Shown: in pieces, positions 19,584 to 29,595 of the stretch
Position numbering within the stretch: the first letter of the stretch is position 1
Layout: every line of letters starts with the position of its first letter
NCBI GenBank assembly: GCA_025357635.1
Contig: JANXOV010000061.1
Coordinates: forward strand, 1-33,039
DNA: 33,039 bases
Reading direction: 5' to 3'
Source of the DNA: Pseudomonadota bacterium
GTDB taxonomy: Bacteria > Pseudomonadota > Gammaproteobacteria > Steroidobacterales > Steroidobacteraceae
Position numbers and translations under genes: made by a program
Notes under the pieces: model-generated
Database searches by the model: none
Told to the model about the DNA's origin: nothing
What the model saw: only the letters and a program-made list of their open reading frames with translations

Positions 19584-20767
19584 CGCGAGCCTCCGGGCAT
19601 GCGCATCACGGCCGCGCGCGAGGTGCAGCGCACTTCATGATGGATGCGCAGCAGCACGCCCAGCCAGGCAAGCGTCACCAGCAGACTGCTGCGGCCATAG
19701 CTGAGCAGCGGCAGTGTCAGTCCCTTGGTGGGTAGCACGCCCATGTTCACGCCGATGTTCACGACGCTCTGCAGGCCTATCCAGATGCCGAAGGCCAGCG
19801 CCAGATACGACTGAAAGCGCATGCCCGCCTGCGAAGCCAGGCGGGCGATGTGAAACGAACGCCACACCAACACCATGAACAAGGCAATGACGACCATGAC
19901 GCCGAGCAAGCCGAATTCCTCGGCGAGCACCGCGAACACGAAATCGGTATGCGCCTCGGGCAGGTAGAACAGCTTCTGCACGCTGCTGCCGAGGCCGACG
20001 CCGAACCAGGAGCCTCGCCCGATGGCGATCAGCGACTGGGTGAGTTGGAAGCCGCTGTTGAACGGGTCTTCCCAAGGGTGAAGAAACCCGGTCAACCGCT
20101 TCAGGCGATAAGGAGATGCCATCGCCAGAACCGCCAGAGCGCCGGCCGCGGCGCACACCAGCACCAGCACGTAGCGCAGCCGCGCACCCGCGATGAACAA
20201 CACCGCGAAGCCGGTCGCGAACAGCACCGTGGTGGCGCCGAAGTCCGGTTCCGCCAGCAGCAGCACGGCGGCGACGGTCAGCAAACCCACCGGTTTGAGC
20301 AACCCCTGCAGGGTCGTCTCCAACTCCTGGCGCTTGCGCACGCAATAGCTGCACACCCAGGTCAGCACCAGAACCCGCGCCAGCTCCGACACCTGAAAGT
20401 TGATCGGCCCGACTCGCAGCCAGCGTCGCGCGCCGTTCACGACGGCGCCGATCCCGGGGATCAATACGAGGAGCAGCAGCGCAAGGCCGAACAGCAGCAG
20501 CGCGAGGCTGTATCTGTCCCACAGCTCGGTGGGCACGCGCGTGATGATCCAGGCAAAGCCGACGCCCATCAGGCCGAAGATCAGCTGGCGTTCCAGGTAG
20601 AAAAAGGGATTGCCCAGATCGCGCGCAGCAATCGACATCGAGGCCGAAGTGACCATGATCAGTCCAATCAGCAACAGCGCGGCGCACAGCCCCAGGATGA
20701 TGTAGTCCCAGGCGAAGGGCATGCGCTCACGAGCGCGGCTGCCGTAGTTCAACGTCGCGGCGGTCAT
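19580..20767 (-). CDS. ftsW: FtsW, septal peptidoglycan glycosyltransferase
   Basis: SEDS-family polytopic membrane enzyme that polymerises lipid II at the septum with FtsI. From the ATG at 20767 (ATGA overlap with murD) it is 395 residues with about ten membrane helices. The catalytic aspartate is D275 in AHTDFVFAVLAEEFG. The loop LPTKGLTLPLLSYGRSS (346-361) is the SEDS signature, but it reads SYGRSS, where most FtsW/RodA proteins have SYGGSS: residue 359 is Arg (codon at 19693-19691). The rest is ordinary. The open frame upstream of 20767 is within murD and not part of the gene. Confidence 0.96.
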   Translation of the reverse strand: MTAATLNYGSRARERMPFAWDYIILGLCAALLLIGLIMVTSASMSIAARDLGNPFFYLERQLIFGLMGVGFAWIITRVPTELWDRYSLALLLFGLALLLLVLIPGIGAVVNGARRWLRVGPINFQVSELARVLVLTWVCSYCVRKRQELETTLQGLLKPVGLLTVAAVLLLAEPDFGATTVLFATGFAVLFIAGARLRYVLVLVCAAAGALAVLAMASPYRLKRLTGFLHPWEDPFNSGFQLTQSLIAIGRGSWFGVGLGSSVQKLFYLPEAHTDFVFAVLAEEFGLLGVMVVIALFMVLVWRSFHIARLASQAGMRFQSYLALAFGIWIGLQSVVNIGVNMGVLPTKGLTLPLLSYGRSSLLVTLAWLGVLLRIHHEVRCTSRAAVMRMPGGSR

Positions 20768-22116
20768 TGCGCGCGTCCTTTCAAGGCGTGCACGGCCTGC
20801 ACGAACACCTCGCCCCGATGCGCGTAGTCGCGGAACATGTCCAGGCTCGAACAGGCCGGCGACAGCAGCACCGTATCGCCAGGCCGCGCCAGCATGCTGG
20901 CGCTGTGCACGGCCTGCTCCAGAGTGCCAACCTGACGCACAGCGCAAACGCCCTGCAGCGCGGCGGCGATCTGCGGCGCATCCCGGCCGATCAGAACAAC
21001 ATCGTGTACGCGCCCGCGAAAGCCGGTGGCCAGCGGCGCGAAGTCCTGATTCTTGCCCTCACCGCCCGCGATCACCACCAGCGGCACGCTCATGCCGCCC
21101 ACCGCGGCCAGTGTCGCGCCGACATTGGTTCCCTTGGAATCGTCGACGTAGGTGACGCCGCCGATCTCGGCCACCCATTGCGAGCGATGCGGCAAACCGG
21201 TGAATCGCCGCAGCGTGTCGAGCATGGCGGCGCGGCCCAAACCCGCGGTTTCACCCAGCGCAAGCGCAGCCAGCGCATTGGCAGCGTTGTGCAATCCACC
21301 CATTTTGAGCTGCGTCAGATCCAGCAGCGGTTCGCCGTGCCGCGCCAGGCACCGCGATGCGCCCCGGACCAGCAACGTATAGTCCGCATCGGGTCTTTCG
21401 ATCGAGTAGGTCAGCGTGCGCTGCGTCGAGCGGCGCATGGCGGCGACCAGCGGGTCATCGATGTTCAACACAGCGGCGCCGGCATGCGCAAAAATCCGCG
21501 CCTTCGCATCCGCGTATTCCTGCATCGAAGCGTAGCGGTCCATGTGATCGGGGGTGACGTTCAGCACGACGCCGCCGAGTAGTTGCAGGCTGGAGGTCGT
21601 TTCGAGCTGAAAGCTCGACAGCTCCAGCACGTACAAGTCCGGCGCCGGCTGCTCCAGCAAATCCAAGGCCGGTTCGCCCAGATTGCCGCCGGCCAGGACA
21701 CGGCGCCCATCGGCCTGCGCCATTTGCGCCAGCAGCGTCGTCACCGTGCTTTTGCCGTTGGTGCCGGTGATGCCGATCACCGGCGCGCGCACCGCGCGCG
21801 CAAACAGCTCGATGTCGCCCAGCACTTCGATGCCGCGCGCGCGCGCCTGCACCGCGATCGGTTCGTTCAGCGAAATACCCGGGGAGATCAGCAGCTGTGA
21901 GGCGTTCTGCAGGAGCGACAGGTCGAATCCACCCAGGCGCAGATCGATCTGCGAGGCGGCGGCGCCCAGACTGGCCAGCCCGGGAGGCGAGAGCCGGCTG
22001 TCGGTGGCGCTGACGCGCGCGCCCCGGCGCAACAGATAGTTGATGCACGACACGCCGCTCTTGCCGAGCCCGGCAACGACGGCGCGCGTATCGCGAAATG
22101 AGGTTGCGGTGTTCAT
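20764..22116 (-). CDS. murD: UDP-N-acetylmuramoyl-L-alanine--D-glutamate ligase
   Basis: Second Mur ligase, adding D-glutamate. From the ATG at 22116 it is 450 residues. It has an N-terminal Rossmann-like domain (VVAGLGKSGVSCINYLL), the ATP loop GITGTNGKSTVTTLL (about 110-124), ELSSFQLE, NVTPDHMDRY, and the C-terminal VDDSKGTNVGATLAA and LLSPACSSLDMF motifs. The mraY TGA overlaps its ATG by one base (TGATG). Everything upstream of 22116 in the open frame lies opposite or inside mraY. Confidence 0.97.
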   Translation of the reverse strand: MNTATSFRDTRAVVAGLGKSGVSCINYLLRRGARVSATDSRLSPPGLASLGAAASQIDLRLGGFDLSLLQNASQLLISPGISLNEPIAVQARARGIEVLGDIELFARAVRAPVIGITGTNGKSTVTTLLAQMAQADGRRVLAGGNLGEPALDLLEQPAPDLYVLELSSFQLETTSSLQLLGGVVLNVTPDHMDRYASMQEYADAKARIFAHAGAAVLNIDDPLVAAMRRSTQRTLTYSIERPDADYTLLVRGASRCLARHGEPLLDLTQLKMGGLHNAANALAALALGETAGLGRAAMLDTLRRFTGLPHRSQWVAEIGGVTYVDDSKGTNVGATLAAVGGMSVPLVVIAGGEGKNQDFAPLATGFRGRVHDVVLIGRDAPQIAAALQGVCAVRQVGTLEQAVHSASMLARPGDTVLLSPACSSLDMFRDYAHRGEVFVQAVHALKGRAQ

Positions 22117-23201
22117 CAACGGATCTTCAGGGTTGCAAGACCAGCCAGCACCAGCAAAAAGCTGATGATCCAGAATCGAACGATGACCTTGGGCTCGGCC
22201 CAGCCTTTCAATTCGAAGTGGTGGTGAATGGGCGCCATGCGGAAGATGCGTTTGCCGGTGAGCTTGAACGAGGCCACCTGCAAAATGACCGACACGGTCT
22301 CCAGAACGAACACGCCACCCATCACGAACAGCACGATTTCCTGGCGCACGATGACCGCGAGGGTGCCTAGTGAGGCGCCGATGGCAAGCGCGCCCACATC
22401 GCCCATGAACACCTGCGCCGGATAGGAGTTGAACCACAAAAATCCGAGGCCTGCGCCCACCAGCGTCGCGCAGAAAATGAGCACTTCGCCCACGCCGGGA
22501 ATGTAGGGAATCTGCAGATACGTGGCGAATTTCACGTTGCCCGTGGTGTAGGCGAAAACACCGAGCGCGGCCGCGACCAACACCGCAGGCATGATCGCCA
22601 GGCCATCCAGCCCATCGGTCAGGTTGACCGCGTTGCTGGTGCCGACGATGACGAAATACGACAGCGCCACGAAGGCGAGGGTGGACATCGGCACGATGAA
22701 GGTTTTGAAGAACGGCACGTACAGCGAGGTCTCGGCGCTGGTCTGATGCAGGTAGTGCAGCGACAGCGCGGCGCCAAGACCCACCAGCGACTGGCCGAGG
22801 TATTTGTAGCGCGCCGCCAGCCCTTTCGAATTTCCGACCACCAGTTTCAAATAATCGTCATAAAAGCCGACGGCGCCGAAGCCCAGGGTGGTGATCAGGA
22901 GCACCCAGATGAACCGGCTCGACAGATCCGCCCACAACAGCGTGCCGAGCACCATGGCGACCAGGATCAATCCGCCGCCCATGGTCGGCGTTCCGGCTTT
23001 CGGCAAGTGCGTCTGCGGGCCGTCGCTGCGGACGCGCTGACCGATTTGATAGCGACTGAGCCAGGCGATCATGCCCGGCCCGATGAACAGCGCGATGGCG
23101 AGCGCGGTCATCGCCGCCAGAATCCCGCGCAGCGTCAGATACTGGAACACGCGGAACGCGGAATGAAATCTGGACAAGTATTCGCTCAGTAGCAGCAGCA
23201 T
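22116..23201 (-). CDS. mraY: MraY, phospho-MurNAc-pentapeptide translocase
   Basis: Integral membrane transferase that joins UDP-MurNAc-pentapeptide to undecaprenyl phosphate, giving lipid I. It is 361 residues, the normal length, with about ten membrane helices. Family motifs are [17 protein letters not shown] (metal-binding aspartates), [22 protein letters not shown] and [13 protein letters not shown]. It starts seven bases after murF. Confidence 0.98.
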   Translation of the reverse strand: MLLLLSEYLSRFHSAFRVFQYLTLRGILAAMTALAIALFIGPGMIAWLSRYQIGQRVRSDGPQTHLPKAGTPTMGGGLILVAMVLGTLLWADLSSRFIWVLLITTLGFGAVGFYDDYLKLVVGNSKGLAARYKYLGQSLVGLGAALSLHYLHQTSAETSLYVPFFKTFIVPMSTLAFVALSYFVIVGTSNAVNLTDGLDGLAIMPAVLVAAALGVFAYTTGNVKFATYLQIPYIPGVGEVLIFCATLVGAGLGFLWFNSYPAQVFMGDVGALAIGASLGTLAVIVRQEIVLFVMGGVFVLETVSVILQVASFKLTGKRIFRMAPIHHHFELKGWAEPKVIVRFWIISFLLVLAGLATLKIR

Positions 23202-23208
23202 TGCCTGA

Positions 23209-24591
23209 TCAACCCGCCTTGCTCGTGGGGCCGGCGCTGTTGCCGGCCAACGCCTGTACCACCCGCTCCAGCCGATTGACGCGGGAACCCTTGATAAGCA
23301 ACGTGACGCCGGGAGTGACTTCGGAGGTCAGCCGGCGGATGAGCGATTCGGCGTCGGGGAACCATTCGGCGCCTGCGCCGAAGCTTTCCGCCGCGCGCGA
23401 GCTTTCGGGGCCGACGGCGAACAACCGCTGCACGCCGCATTCGCGCGCGTACTCGCCGATCTGCACATGGCTGTGCACGGCGTGCTCGCCCAACTCGGCC
23501 ATATCGCCCAGCACCAGCCAGGTGGCGCCGCCCACCGAGCGCAGCACGTCAAGTCCGGCGCGCGCGGAACTGGGATTGGCATTGTAGGAGTCGTCGATGA
23601 TCCAGCTGTTGCGAACGCCGGCTTTCAACTGCAGACGGCCCGCGACAGCGCGAAAATCCCCCAGGCCATGCACCACATCATCGAGCGATGCGCCGGCAGC
23701 GCGGGCCGCCGCGGCCGCGGCGAGCGCATTGGCCAGATTGTGCGATCCGCCTGCGCGCAGCAAGACTTCACGTTCGCCATCAGGCGTAACCAGCGTGAAG
23801 CGTGTGGCGAACTGGCCCTCTTCGATGCCCTGCACGGCCGCGCGCGCGCTGAAGTCCGCCGTCTCGCGCACACCGAAGCTGAGGATGCGGGACTCGCGCG
23901 CGACCCCGCGCCAATACGCCGCGTACGCATCGTCGGCATTGATGATCGCCGTCCCGGTCGGCCCGAGCGCGCCAAAGGCCTCGCCCTCGCCTTTGGCGAC
24001 GCCGTCCATGTCTCCAAAACCTTCCAGGTGCTCGGCGCCGGCATTGGTGAGGACAGCCACCGTCGGCCTGATGAACCCGACCAGCTCGGCGACATCGCCC
24101 ACGCGGTTCGCGCCAATCTCGATGACGGCGCTGCGATGCGCCGCATCCAGCCGCATCAGGGTCAGCGGCACCCCGATGTGATTGTTGAGGTTGCCGCGCG
24201 TCGACAAACAAGCGCCGGTGCGGCTGAGGATCGAGGCGATCATTTCCTTGGTGGTTGTTTTGCCATTGCTGCCGGCAACCGCCACGACCGGAATATTGAA
24301 AGTCGCGCGCCACGACTGCGACATCGTCTGCAGAGCCCGCAAGGTGTCAGGCACGACGACTTGTCCGATGGCGGTCGTGCTGCTTGAGCGCATGAGCATC
24401 GCGCCACTGGCGCCGCGCGCAGCGGCCGCCGCCACGAACTCACCGCCGTCGAAATTCGGGCCGCGCAAGGCCACGAACAAGGCGCCCGATTCCAGCGTGC
24501 GCGTATCGGTGGATACGCTCATGAAATGCGCATCCTTCCCCAGCAGGCGGCCGCCGGTCATTCCCGCCACCTCCGACAGCGTGCGTTTCAT
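23209..24591 (-). CDS. murF: UDP-MurNAc-tripeptide--D-alanyl-D-alanine ligase
   Basis: Last cytoplasmic Mur ligase; it adds the D-Ala-D-Ala made by Ddl. It is 460 residues. The N-terminal domain has [18 protein letters not shown], the ATP loop is [12 protein letters not shown] (about 107-118), and the middle has [13 protein letters not shown] and [11 protein letters not shown]. The C-terminal domain has [16 protein letters not shown]. The ATG overlaps the murE stop (ATGA). Confidence 0.98.
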   Translation of the reverse strand: MKRTLSEVAGMTGGRLLGKDAHFMSVSTDTRTLESGALFVALRGPNFDGGEFVAAAAARGASGAMLMRSSSTTAIGQVVVPDTLRALQTMSQSWRATFNIPVVAVAGSNGKTTTKEMIASILSRTGACLSTRGNLNNHIGVPLTLMRLDAAHRSAVIEIGANRVGDVAELVGFIRPTVAVLTNAGAEHLEGFGDMDGVAKGEGEAFGALGPTGTAIINADDAYAAYWRGVARESRILSFGVRETADFSARAAVQGIEEGQFATRFTLVTPDGEREVLLRAGGSHNLANALAAAAAARAAGASLDDVVHGLGDFRAVAGRLQLKAGVRNSWIIDDSYNANPSSARAGLDVLRSVGGATWLVLGDMAELGEHAVHSHVQIGEYARECGVQRLFAVGPESSRAAESFGAGAEWFPDAESLIRRLTSEVTPGVTLLIKGSRVNRLERVVQALAGNSAGPTSKAG

Positions 24592-26093
24592 GCCGCGATC
24601 CCGAAGTGACGCTGCACTTCCATCTGGTCGCTGAAGGCAATGCGCATGTCGCCGTAAATCTGATAGTCCTCGTGACCCTTGCCCGCGATGAGCACCAGAT
24701 CATCGGCCTGCGCTTCAGACAGCGCGGTGCGTATCGCTTCGCGGCGGTCGTTGATGACGCGCACGTCACGCCGCTTGATCGCCGATGCAATCGCGTCGGT
24801 GATGGCGGTGGGCGCCTCGGAGCGCGGGTTGTCGTCGGTGAGAATCACCCGGTCCGCGAGTTCATCGGCAACCGCGCCCATGAGCGGCCGTTTGCCGGCA
24901 TCGCGGTCGCCGCCGCAGCCGAACACGCACCACACCAGGCCCTGGCAATGCTCGCGCGCCGCGGCGAGAACCTTGGCGAGCGCATCAGGCGTGTGCGCGT
25001 AATCGATCACCGCAAGCGGCTGTCCGGCGCCGCCGCTCACAGGCTGCATGCGCCCCGGTGGCGCCTGGCAGCGCTCGAGTGCGCGCAGCGCATCGCTCAT
25101 CGACACGTCGAATGAGTGCAGCAGGCCCAGCACGACCAGGATGTTTTCCGCGTTGAACCGGCCGATCAACGGCGCGCGCGCAGTGCCCTGCCCGAGCGTG
25201 CCGCTGAATTCGACGCTCAAGCCCCGCGCGTCGGAGCGGACCGCGGTGGCAAACAAGGTGTGCTGCGCAAGCCAGCCGGAGTCCCCGCTGCCCATCCACA
25301 CGGCGGTGACCTGCGCACGGCCCGCGTGCCGCTGCGCCAGTTCGCGGCCGAACGGGTCACCGACATTGATGATCATATGCCGCACGCCATCGCGCCCGAA
25401 CAGCAGCGCCTTGGCCTCGCCATAGGCTTGCATGCTGCCGTGGTAGTCCAGATGATCGCGCGACAGATTGGTGAAGGCGGCGGACTCGAAGCGTAGGCCC
25501 GCAACGCGATTCTGATGCAGCGCATGCGAGGACACCTCCATGGCGAGGAAGCGCGCACCCTGCGCGCGCAACTGCGCCAACTCCCGATGAACGCTGACCG
25601 GATCGGGTGTGGTATGCGTTGCGGGGCGAAGCGCTCCGACGCGACCCAGGCCCACGGTGCCGATGTACATCGCGTTGCCGCCGAGGATTTCCAGGCACTC
25701 CGCCAGCAGATAGGCGCAGGTTGTCTTGCCGTTGGTGCCGGTGATGCCGGCAATGCGCAACTGCGAGGATGGCCAATCAAAGAATCGATCGGCAATCCGC
25801 CCGACCAACTCCGACAAACGCGGAACTTCGGCGACGAACAGCGTATCGCTCGAGGCCGGCGCTGCCTGACCTTCGCCGCGTTCCCACAGGATCGCCCGCG
25901 CCCCCTGCCGCACCGCGGCGGCGGCGAACTCCAATCCATGGCTGCGCGTGCCGCGCAGCGCGAAGAACAGCGAGCCCGGCCGGACCGCGCGCGAATCCAG
26001 CGTCAGGTCATTGACCTGCACGTTAGCCTCTGGAATGTCGACGATGCCCTCGAGCAGCCAGGCAAGACTGATGGCGCGTCTGGCGGCGCTCAT
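24588..26093 (-). CDS. murE: UDP-MurNAc-tripeptide synthetase (meso-DAP-adding)
   Basis: Third Mur ligase. It is 501 residues. The ATP loop is GITGTNGKTTCAYLL, and LSRDHLDYHGSMQAY precedes the lysine in GEAKALL that is normally carbamylated. The substrate motif DNPR (421-424) selects meso-diaminopimelate rather than lysine, so the cell wall is predicted to be DAP-type. GKGHEDYQ near the end is also typical. The N-terminal start overlaps the ftsI stop (ATGA). Confidence 0.97.
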   Translation of the reverse strand: MSAARRAISLAWLLEGIVDIPEANVQVNDLTLDSRAVRPGSLFFALRGTRSHGLEFAAAAVRQGARAILWERGEGQAAPASSDTLFVAEVPRLSELVGRIADRFFDWPSSQLRIAGITGTNGKTTCAYLLAECLEILGGNAMYIGTVGLGRVGALRPATHTTPDPVSVHRELAQLRAQGARFLAMEVSSHALHQNRVAGLRFESAAFTNLSRDHLDYHGSMQAYGEAKALLFGRDGVRHMIINVGDPFGRELAQRHAGRAQVTAVWMGSGDSGWLAQHTLFATAVRSDARGLSVEFSGTLGQGTARAPLIGRFNAENILVVLGLLHSFDVSMSDALRALERCQAPPGRMQPVSGGAGQPLAVIDYAHTPDALAKVLAAAREHCQGLVWCVFGCGGDRDAGKRPLMGAVADELADRVILTDDNPRSEAPTAITDAIASAIKRRDVRVINDRREAIRTALSEAQADDLVLIAGKGHEDYQIYGDMRIAFSDQMEVQRHFGIAA

Positions 26094-27826
26094 GGTGTGT
26101 CGTTCGACTGCACCAGCGTCGTCGCCGGCACGTTTTGCAGATCGTCGGGCGGCACGTCCATGAGCCGCAGAGCGCCGGTCATGACGCTGGAGAAAACCGG
26201 TGCGGCCACGTCACCGCCGTGGTATTGCCCGCCGCTGGGTTCATCGATCACCACGACGGTGGCAAGCTTCGGGTGAGAGGCCGGCACCACGCCGCCGAAC
26301 ACCGCCATGTACTTGTCGGTGGAATAGCCGCCGGCACTGGACTTCCAAGCGGTGCCAGTTTTTCCGGCAACCCGGTAGCCGACCACTGCGGCGCGCTTGC
26401 CGGTAGCGCCCTCGGCCGTCACCACGGCTTCCATGAGCTGCAACAGCGAACTGGCGACACTGCGCGGGATGACCTGCTGACCTGCAACGCCGGCGTTGAC
26501 GCGTTCGAAGGATACCGGCCGCTCGATCCCGCCCGCACCGACGGTGGCATACGCGTGTGCGAGCTGCAGCGGCGTGACCGACAGGCCATAGCCATGCGAG
26601 AGCGTGGCGATGCCGATAGGGCGCCAATGGGAGTAGTTGCTGAGCATGCCGGCCGACTCGCCCGGATAGCCACTGCCGGTCACCTGGCCGAATCCGAGCG
26701 CATTGAGCGTGTGCCAGATCTGTTCGGGCTTGAGCGACAGCGCGATCTTGAGCATGCCGACATTGCTCGACTTCGCCAGGATGGTGGCGATGTCGATGCT
26801 GCCGAGCGGGTGTTCATCGTCGAACACCTTGTTGCCGACCTTGAGAAAGCCGGGCGAGGTGTCCACCACGCTGTCGCTGTGATACTGGCCCGACTCGAGC
26901 GCCGCCGCGATCACGAAAGGCTTGATGCTCGAGCCGGGCTCGAGGATGTCGGTGACGGCGCGGTTGCGGTACAAGCCCGCCTTGATCTGATCGCGATCGT
27001 TGGGGTTGTAGGAAGGCTGGTTCACCATCGCCAGCACTTCGCCCGTGTCCACGTCGAGGACCACGACCGAGCCGGCGTGCGCGCGGTACTCCTTCATCGC
27101 CGACTTCAACTCGCGATAGGCCAGATACTGGATGCGCAGATCGATGCTGGTGGTCAGATCCCGGCCAGGACGCGGCGCGCGGATGCTTTCCACGTTCTGC
27201 ACTGAGCGGCCGTAGAGATCCTGGATGACGCGCTTCGCGCCGTTCTCGCCGTCCAGAAGCTGATCGAAGCCCAGTTCAAGACCTTCTTGACCCTGGTCAT
27301 CCACCGTGGTGAATCCCACGATGTGCCCGGACACTTCTCCGGCCGGATAATAGCGGCGGTATTCACGCAGCAGATACACGCCGGGAATCCCCAGCGCTTT
27401 GACGCGCGCAGCCTGTTCGGGGGGCATGTGCCTTGCCAGATACAGGAATTCACGATCCAGATTGCTGGTGACCCGCCGCACCAGCGACTGCGGGTCCTGC
27501 TTCAGCGCTTTGGCAAGCTTGGGTACTTCATCGATTCTGTCGTCGAGCTCCTGCGGATTCACCCACACCGTGTCCACCGGCGTACTCAGCGCCAGAGGCT
27601 CGCCATTGCGGTCGGTGATGGCGCCGCGATGCGCGACGATTTTCGCGACCCGCATGGTGCGGTCGTCTCCCTGCTTGGACAGGAAGCCGTGGTCGAGCCA
27701 CTGCAGCTCGAGCGCGCGAACGCTCAGGCCCGCCGCGCAGATCAACACCAGCGCGAGCACCAGCGCCGCGCGCCAGCGAAAGCTTCGCGCCGCAGCGGTG
27801 TCGGCTTCCGCCGGGCGCTTTTTCAT
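26090..27826 (-). CDS. ftsI: FtsI (PBP3), septal peptidoglycan transpeptidase
   Basis: Class B penicillin-binding protein that cross-links septal peptidoglycan with FtsW. It is 578 residues. A short cytoplasmic tail is followed by a membrane helix (about 20-38), a dimerisation/pedestal domain including HRGAITDRNGEPLA, and the transpeptidase domain. The active-site motifs are S299-S-I-K302 (in EPGSSIKPF), S353-S-N355 and K489-T-G491 (KTGTA). The ATG overlaps the ftsL stop (ATGA), and FtsL is its partner in the membrane. Confidence 0.98.
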   Translation of the reverse strand: MKKRPAEADTAAARSFRWRAALVLALVLICAAGLSVRALELQWLDHGFLSKQGDDRTMRVAKIVAHRGAITDRNGEPLALSTPVDTVWVNPQELDDRIDEVPKLAKALKQDPQSLVRRVTSNLDREFLYLARHMPPEQAARVKALGIPGVYLLREYRRYYPAGEVSGHIVGFTTVDDQGQEGLELGFDQLLDGENGAKRVIQDLYGRSVQNVESIRAPRPGRDLTTSIDLRIQYLAYRELKSAMKEYRAHAGSVVVLDVDTGEVLAMVNQPSYNPNDRDQIKAGLYRNRAVTDILEPGSSIKPFVIAAALESGQYHSDSVVDTSPGFLKVGNKVFDDEHPLGSIDIATILAKSSNVGMLKIALSLKPEQIWHTLNALGFGQVTGSGYPGESAGMLSNYSHWRPIGIATLSHGYGLSVTPLQLAHAYATVGAGGIERPVSFERVNAGVAGQQVIPRSVASSLLQLMEAVVTAEGATGKRAAVVGYRVAGKTGTAWKSSAGGYSTDKYMAVFGGVVPASHPKLATVVVIDEPSGGQYHGGDVAAPVFSSVMTGALRLMDVPPDDLQNVPATTLVQSNDTP

Positions 27827-28101
27827 TGGCGCACGATCCGCACATCCGTGGTTGCAGGCAGGCCCATTTTCAATTTCTCATTCGCGACACGCTCGACGAA
27901 GGCGTGCGAGGACCAGGCGCTTTGCTCCAACTGCAGCCGGCCCCACTCCATTTCCAGGGCATCACGGTCCGCATTGAGCCGCTCCAGTCGCACGAACAAG
28001 TCGCGCGCCTGATGGCGCGCGTAGATGACGGCGGTCGCAGCCGCGAGCACCGCGACCCACAGAACCGGCAACGCAAGGCACAAGACGTGTCTGGATTTCA
28101 T
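27823..28101 (-). CDS. ftsL: FtsL, small bitopic division protein
   Basis: Ninety-two-residue protein with a short cytoplasmic end, one membrane helix (about 7-27), and a periplasmic coiled coil (ARDLFVRLERLNADRDALE) ending in SSHAFVERVANEKLKM, the usual FtsL tail. It joins FtsB and FtsQ and activates FtsWI. It overlaps rsmH upstream and ftsI downstream by ATGA junctions. Sequence similarity in this family is low, so position adds much to the call. Confidence 0.94.
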   Translation of the reverse strand: MKSRHVLCLALPVLWVAVLAAATAVIYARHQARDLFVRLERLNADRDALEMEWGRLQLEQSAWSSHAFVERVANEKLKMGLPATTDVRIVRQ

Positions 28102-29057
28102 GCGGCAAGTCCTTGGGACAGTCGTTGGGCGACGCGCAGGCGCGCGCTGCGCGCGCGCGGGTTGCGGTCGATTTCAATCGGGGCAGGCTCGATCGATTTG
28201 CCGGCCAGCTTGAGTTTCGGGCGCACGTGCGCCGGGATGTCAGGCAGACCGGCATACATCGGGTCGACGCTGGAATGTTCACGCATGAAATGTTTGACGA
28301 TGCGGTCTTCCAGCGAATGAAAGCTGATCACCGCGAGCCTGCCGCCAGGTTGCAGCCGGCTCACGGCGGCGCCCAGTCCAAGCTGCAGCTGCTCGAGCTC
28401 TTGATTGACGTGGATCCGCAACGCCTGGAAGACGCGGGTGGCGGGATGCTTGTGACGTTCGCGGGTGGGCGCAACGCGGGCGATCATCTGCGAAAGCTGC
28501 AGTGTGGTGCGAAACGGCTGCTGGCTGCGGTCGGCAACGATGGCGCGCGCGATGCGCTTGGCAAACCGCTCTTCGCCAAGTTCGAAAAAAATCCGCGCCA
28601 GCTCCCCTTCCGAGGCTGTGTTGACCACCTCGGCTGCGCTGCGGCCCCGTCCTTCGTTCATGCGCATGTCCAAGGGCCCGTCCTGCATGAAACTGAATCC
28701 TCGTTGTGCATCGTCAAGCTGGGGCGATGACACGCCCAGATCGAACAAGATTCCATCGAAGCACAGACCCGGCTTCACCCGGTCGGCACAGGCCGCGAGA
28801 TCGGAAAACTCCGCGTGGAACACGCTGACCCGCGCATCGGAGGCAAACTTCGCAGCTGCGCTGTCGATGGCCGCAGGATCGCGGTCAAGGCATAACAAAC
28901 GACCATCGGCGCTCAACTTGCTCAATATCGCCCCTGCATGTCCGCCGCGACCAAACGTGGCGTCCAGATACACGCCGCCCGGTTGCACATCCAACGCACT
29001 CAGCACCTGCGCCAGCATGACCGGCGTATGACTGATCCCTTGCTCGTCCCGCGCCAT
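28098..29057 (-). CDS. rsmH: RsmH, 16S rRNA m4C1402 methyltransferase
   Basis: S-adenosylmethionine-dependent methyltransferase that modifies the N4 position of C1402 in 16S rRNA. It is 319 residues. Motifs are HTPVMLAQVL, the SAM-binding DATFGRGGHAGAIL, LCLDRDP, GILFDLGVSSPQLDD and ISFHSLEDRIVKHF. It starts 31 bp after mraZ. RsmI, which adds the 2'-O-methyl group to the same nucleotide, is encoded 1.2 kb upstream. Confidence 0.98.
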   Translation of the reverse strand: MARDEQGISHTPVMLAQVLSALDVQPGGVYLDATFGRGGHAGAILSKLSADGRLLCLDRDPAAIDSAAAKFASDARVSVFHAEFSDLAACADRVKPGLCFDGILFDLGVSSPQLDDAQRGFSFMQDGPLDMRMNEGRGRSAAEVVNTASEGELARIFFELGEERFAKRIARAIVADRSQQPFRTTLQLSQMIARVAPTRERHKHPATRVFQALRIHVNQELEQLQLGLGAAVSRLQPGGRLAVISFHSLEDRIVKHFMREHSSVDPMYAGLPDIPAHVRPKLKLAGKSIEPAPIEIDRNPRARSARLRVAQRLSQGLAA

Positions 29058-29088
29058 CGATCAGCGACGATGTCGGCGCGCGCGCCGG

Positions 29089-29541
29089 CTACAACGACAG
29101 CGATTCAAGATCGGCCGGCAGATCGGTCGACGAATCGTCGCTCGCCAGCCATTCATCACGCCGCGTGTTCCAACGTGCCTCATCCCACAATTCAAACCGC
29201 AGTCCCTGACCGATCAGCATGGCATCGCGAGTCAGCGCACCGAATTCGCGCAAATTGAGGGGCAGCAGCAGACGCCCGTGGCCATCCAGTTCCAGGTCAG
29301 TGGCATGGCCGACCATCAGACGCTGCAGGCGGCGGGCCTGGGGGTTCAGGGTGGGAAGCGCCATGAGCTTTCGCTCGATTTCTTCCCAATCGGGCATGGG
29401 GTAGATCAACAGGCACTGGTCCTTGTCGACCGTCACCACCAATTTGCCCCCGCAACGCTCGGTCAGCCGCTCCCGATAGCGGGTGGGCATGACCATCCGG
29501 CCTTTGACATCGAGGGTTAGCTTATTGGCGCCGCGAAACAT
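29089..29541 (-). CDS. mraZ: MraZ, transcriptional regulator of the dcw cluster
   Basis: DNA-binding protein of the AbrB/MraZ fold; a ring-forming repressor of its own operon. The 150-residue protein has the two repeated family motifs LDVKGRMVMPTRYRE (about 10) and LDGHGRLLLPLNLRE (about 85). The ATG at 29541 gives the usual FRGANKLTLD start. Three matching operator boxes lie just upstream, supporting autoregulation. It is the first gene of the dcw operon. Confidence 0.97.
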   Translation of the reverse strand: MFRGANKLTLDVKGRMVMPTRYRERLTERCGGKLVVTVDKDQCLLIYPMPDWEEIERKLMALPTLNPQARRLQRLMVGHATDLELDGHGRLLLPLNLREFGALTRDAMLIGQGLRFELWDEARWNTRRDEWLASDDSSTDLPADLESLSL

Positions 29542-29561
29542 GACTTAGTATGGGTCTGGCA

Positions 29562-29586
29562 ACCCATTTTCTCCCACTTTTTCCCA
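29562..29586 (-). promoter_or_regulatory. MraZ operator: three TGGG boxes at 10-bp spacing
   Basis: Read on the minus strand, TGGGA (29586-29582), TGGGA (29576-29572) and TGGGT (29566-29562) follow each other with exact five-base A-rich spacers. MraZ is known to bind direct TGGGN repeats with five-base spacers. They lie between the predicted transcription start and mraZ, a good place for repression. Confidence 0.85.
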
Positions 29587-29595
29587 CCGGTCGCC

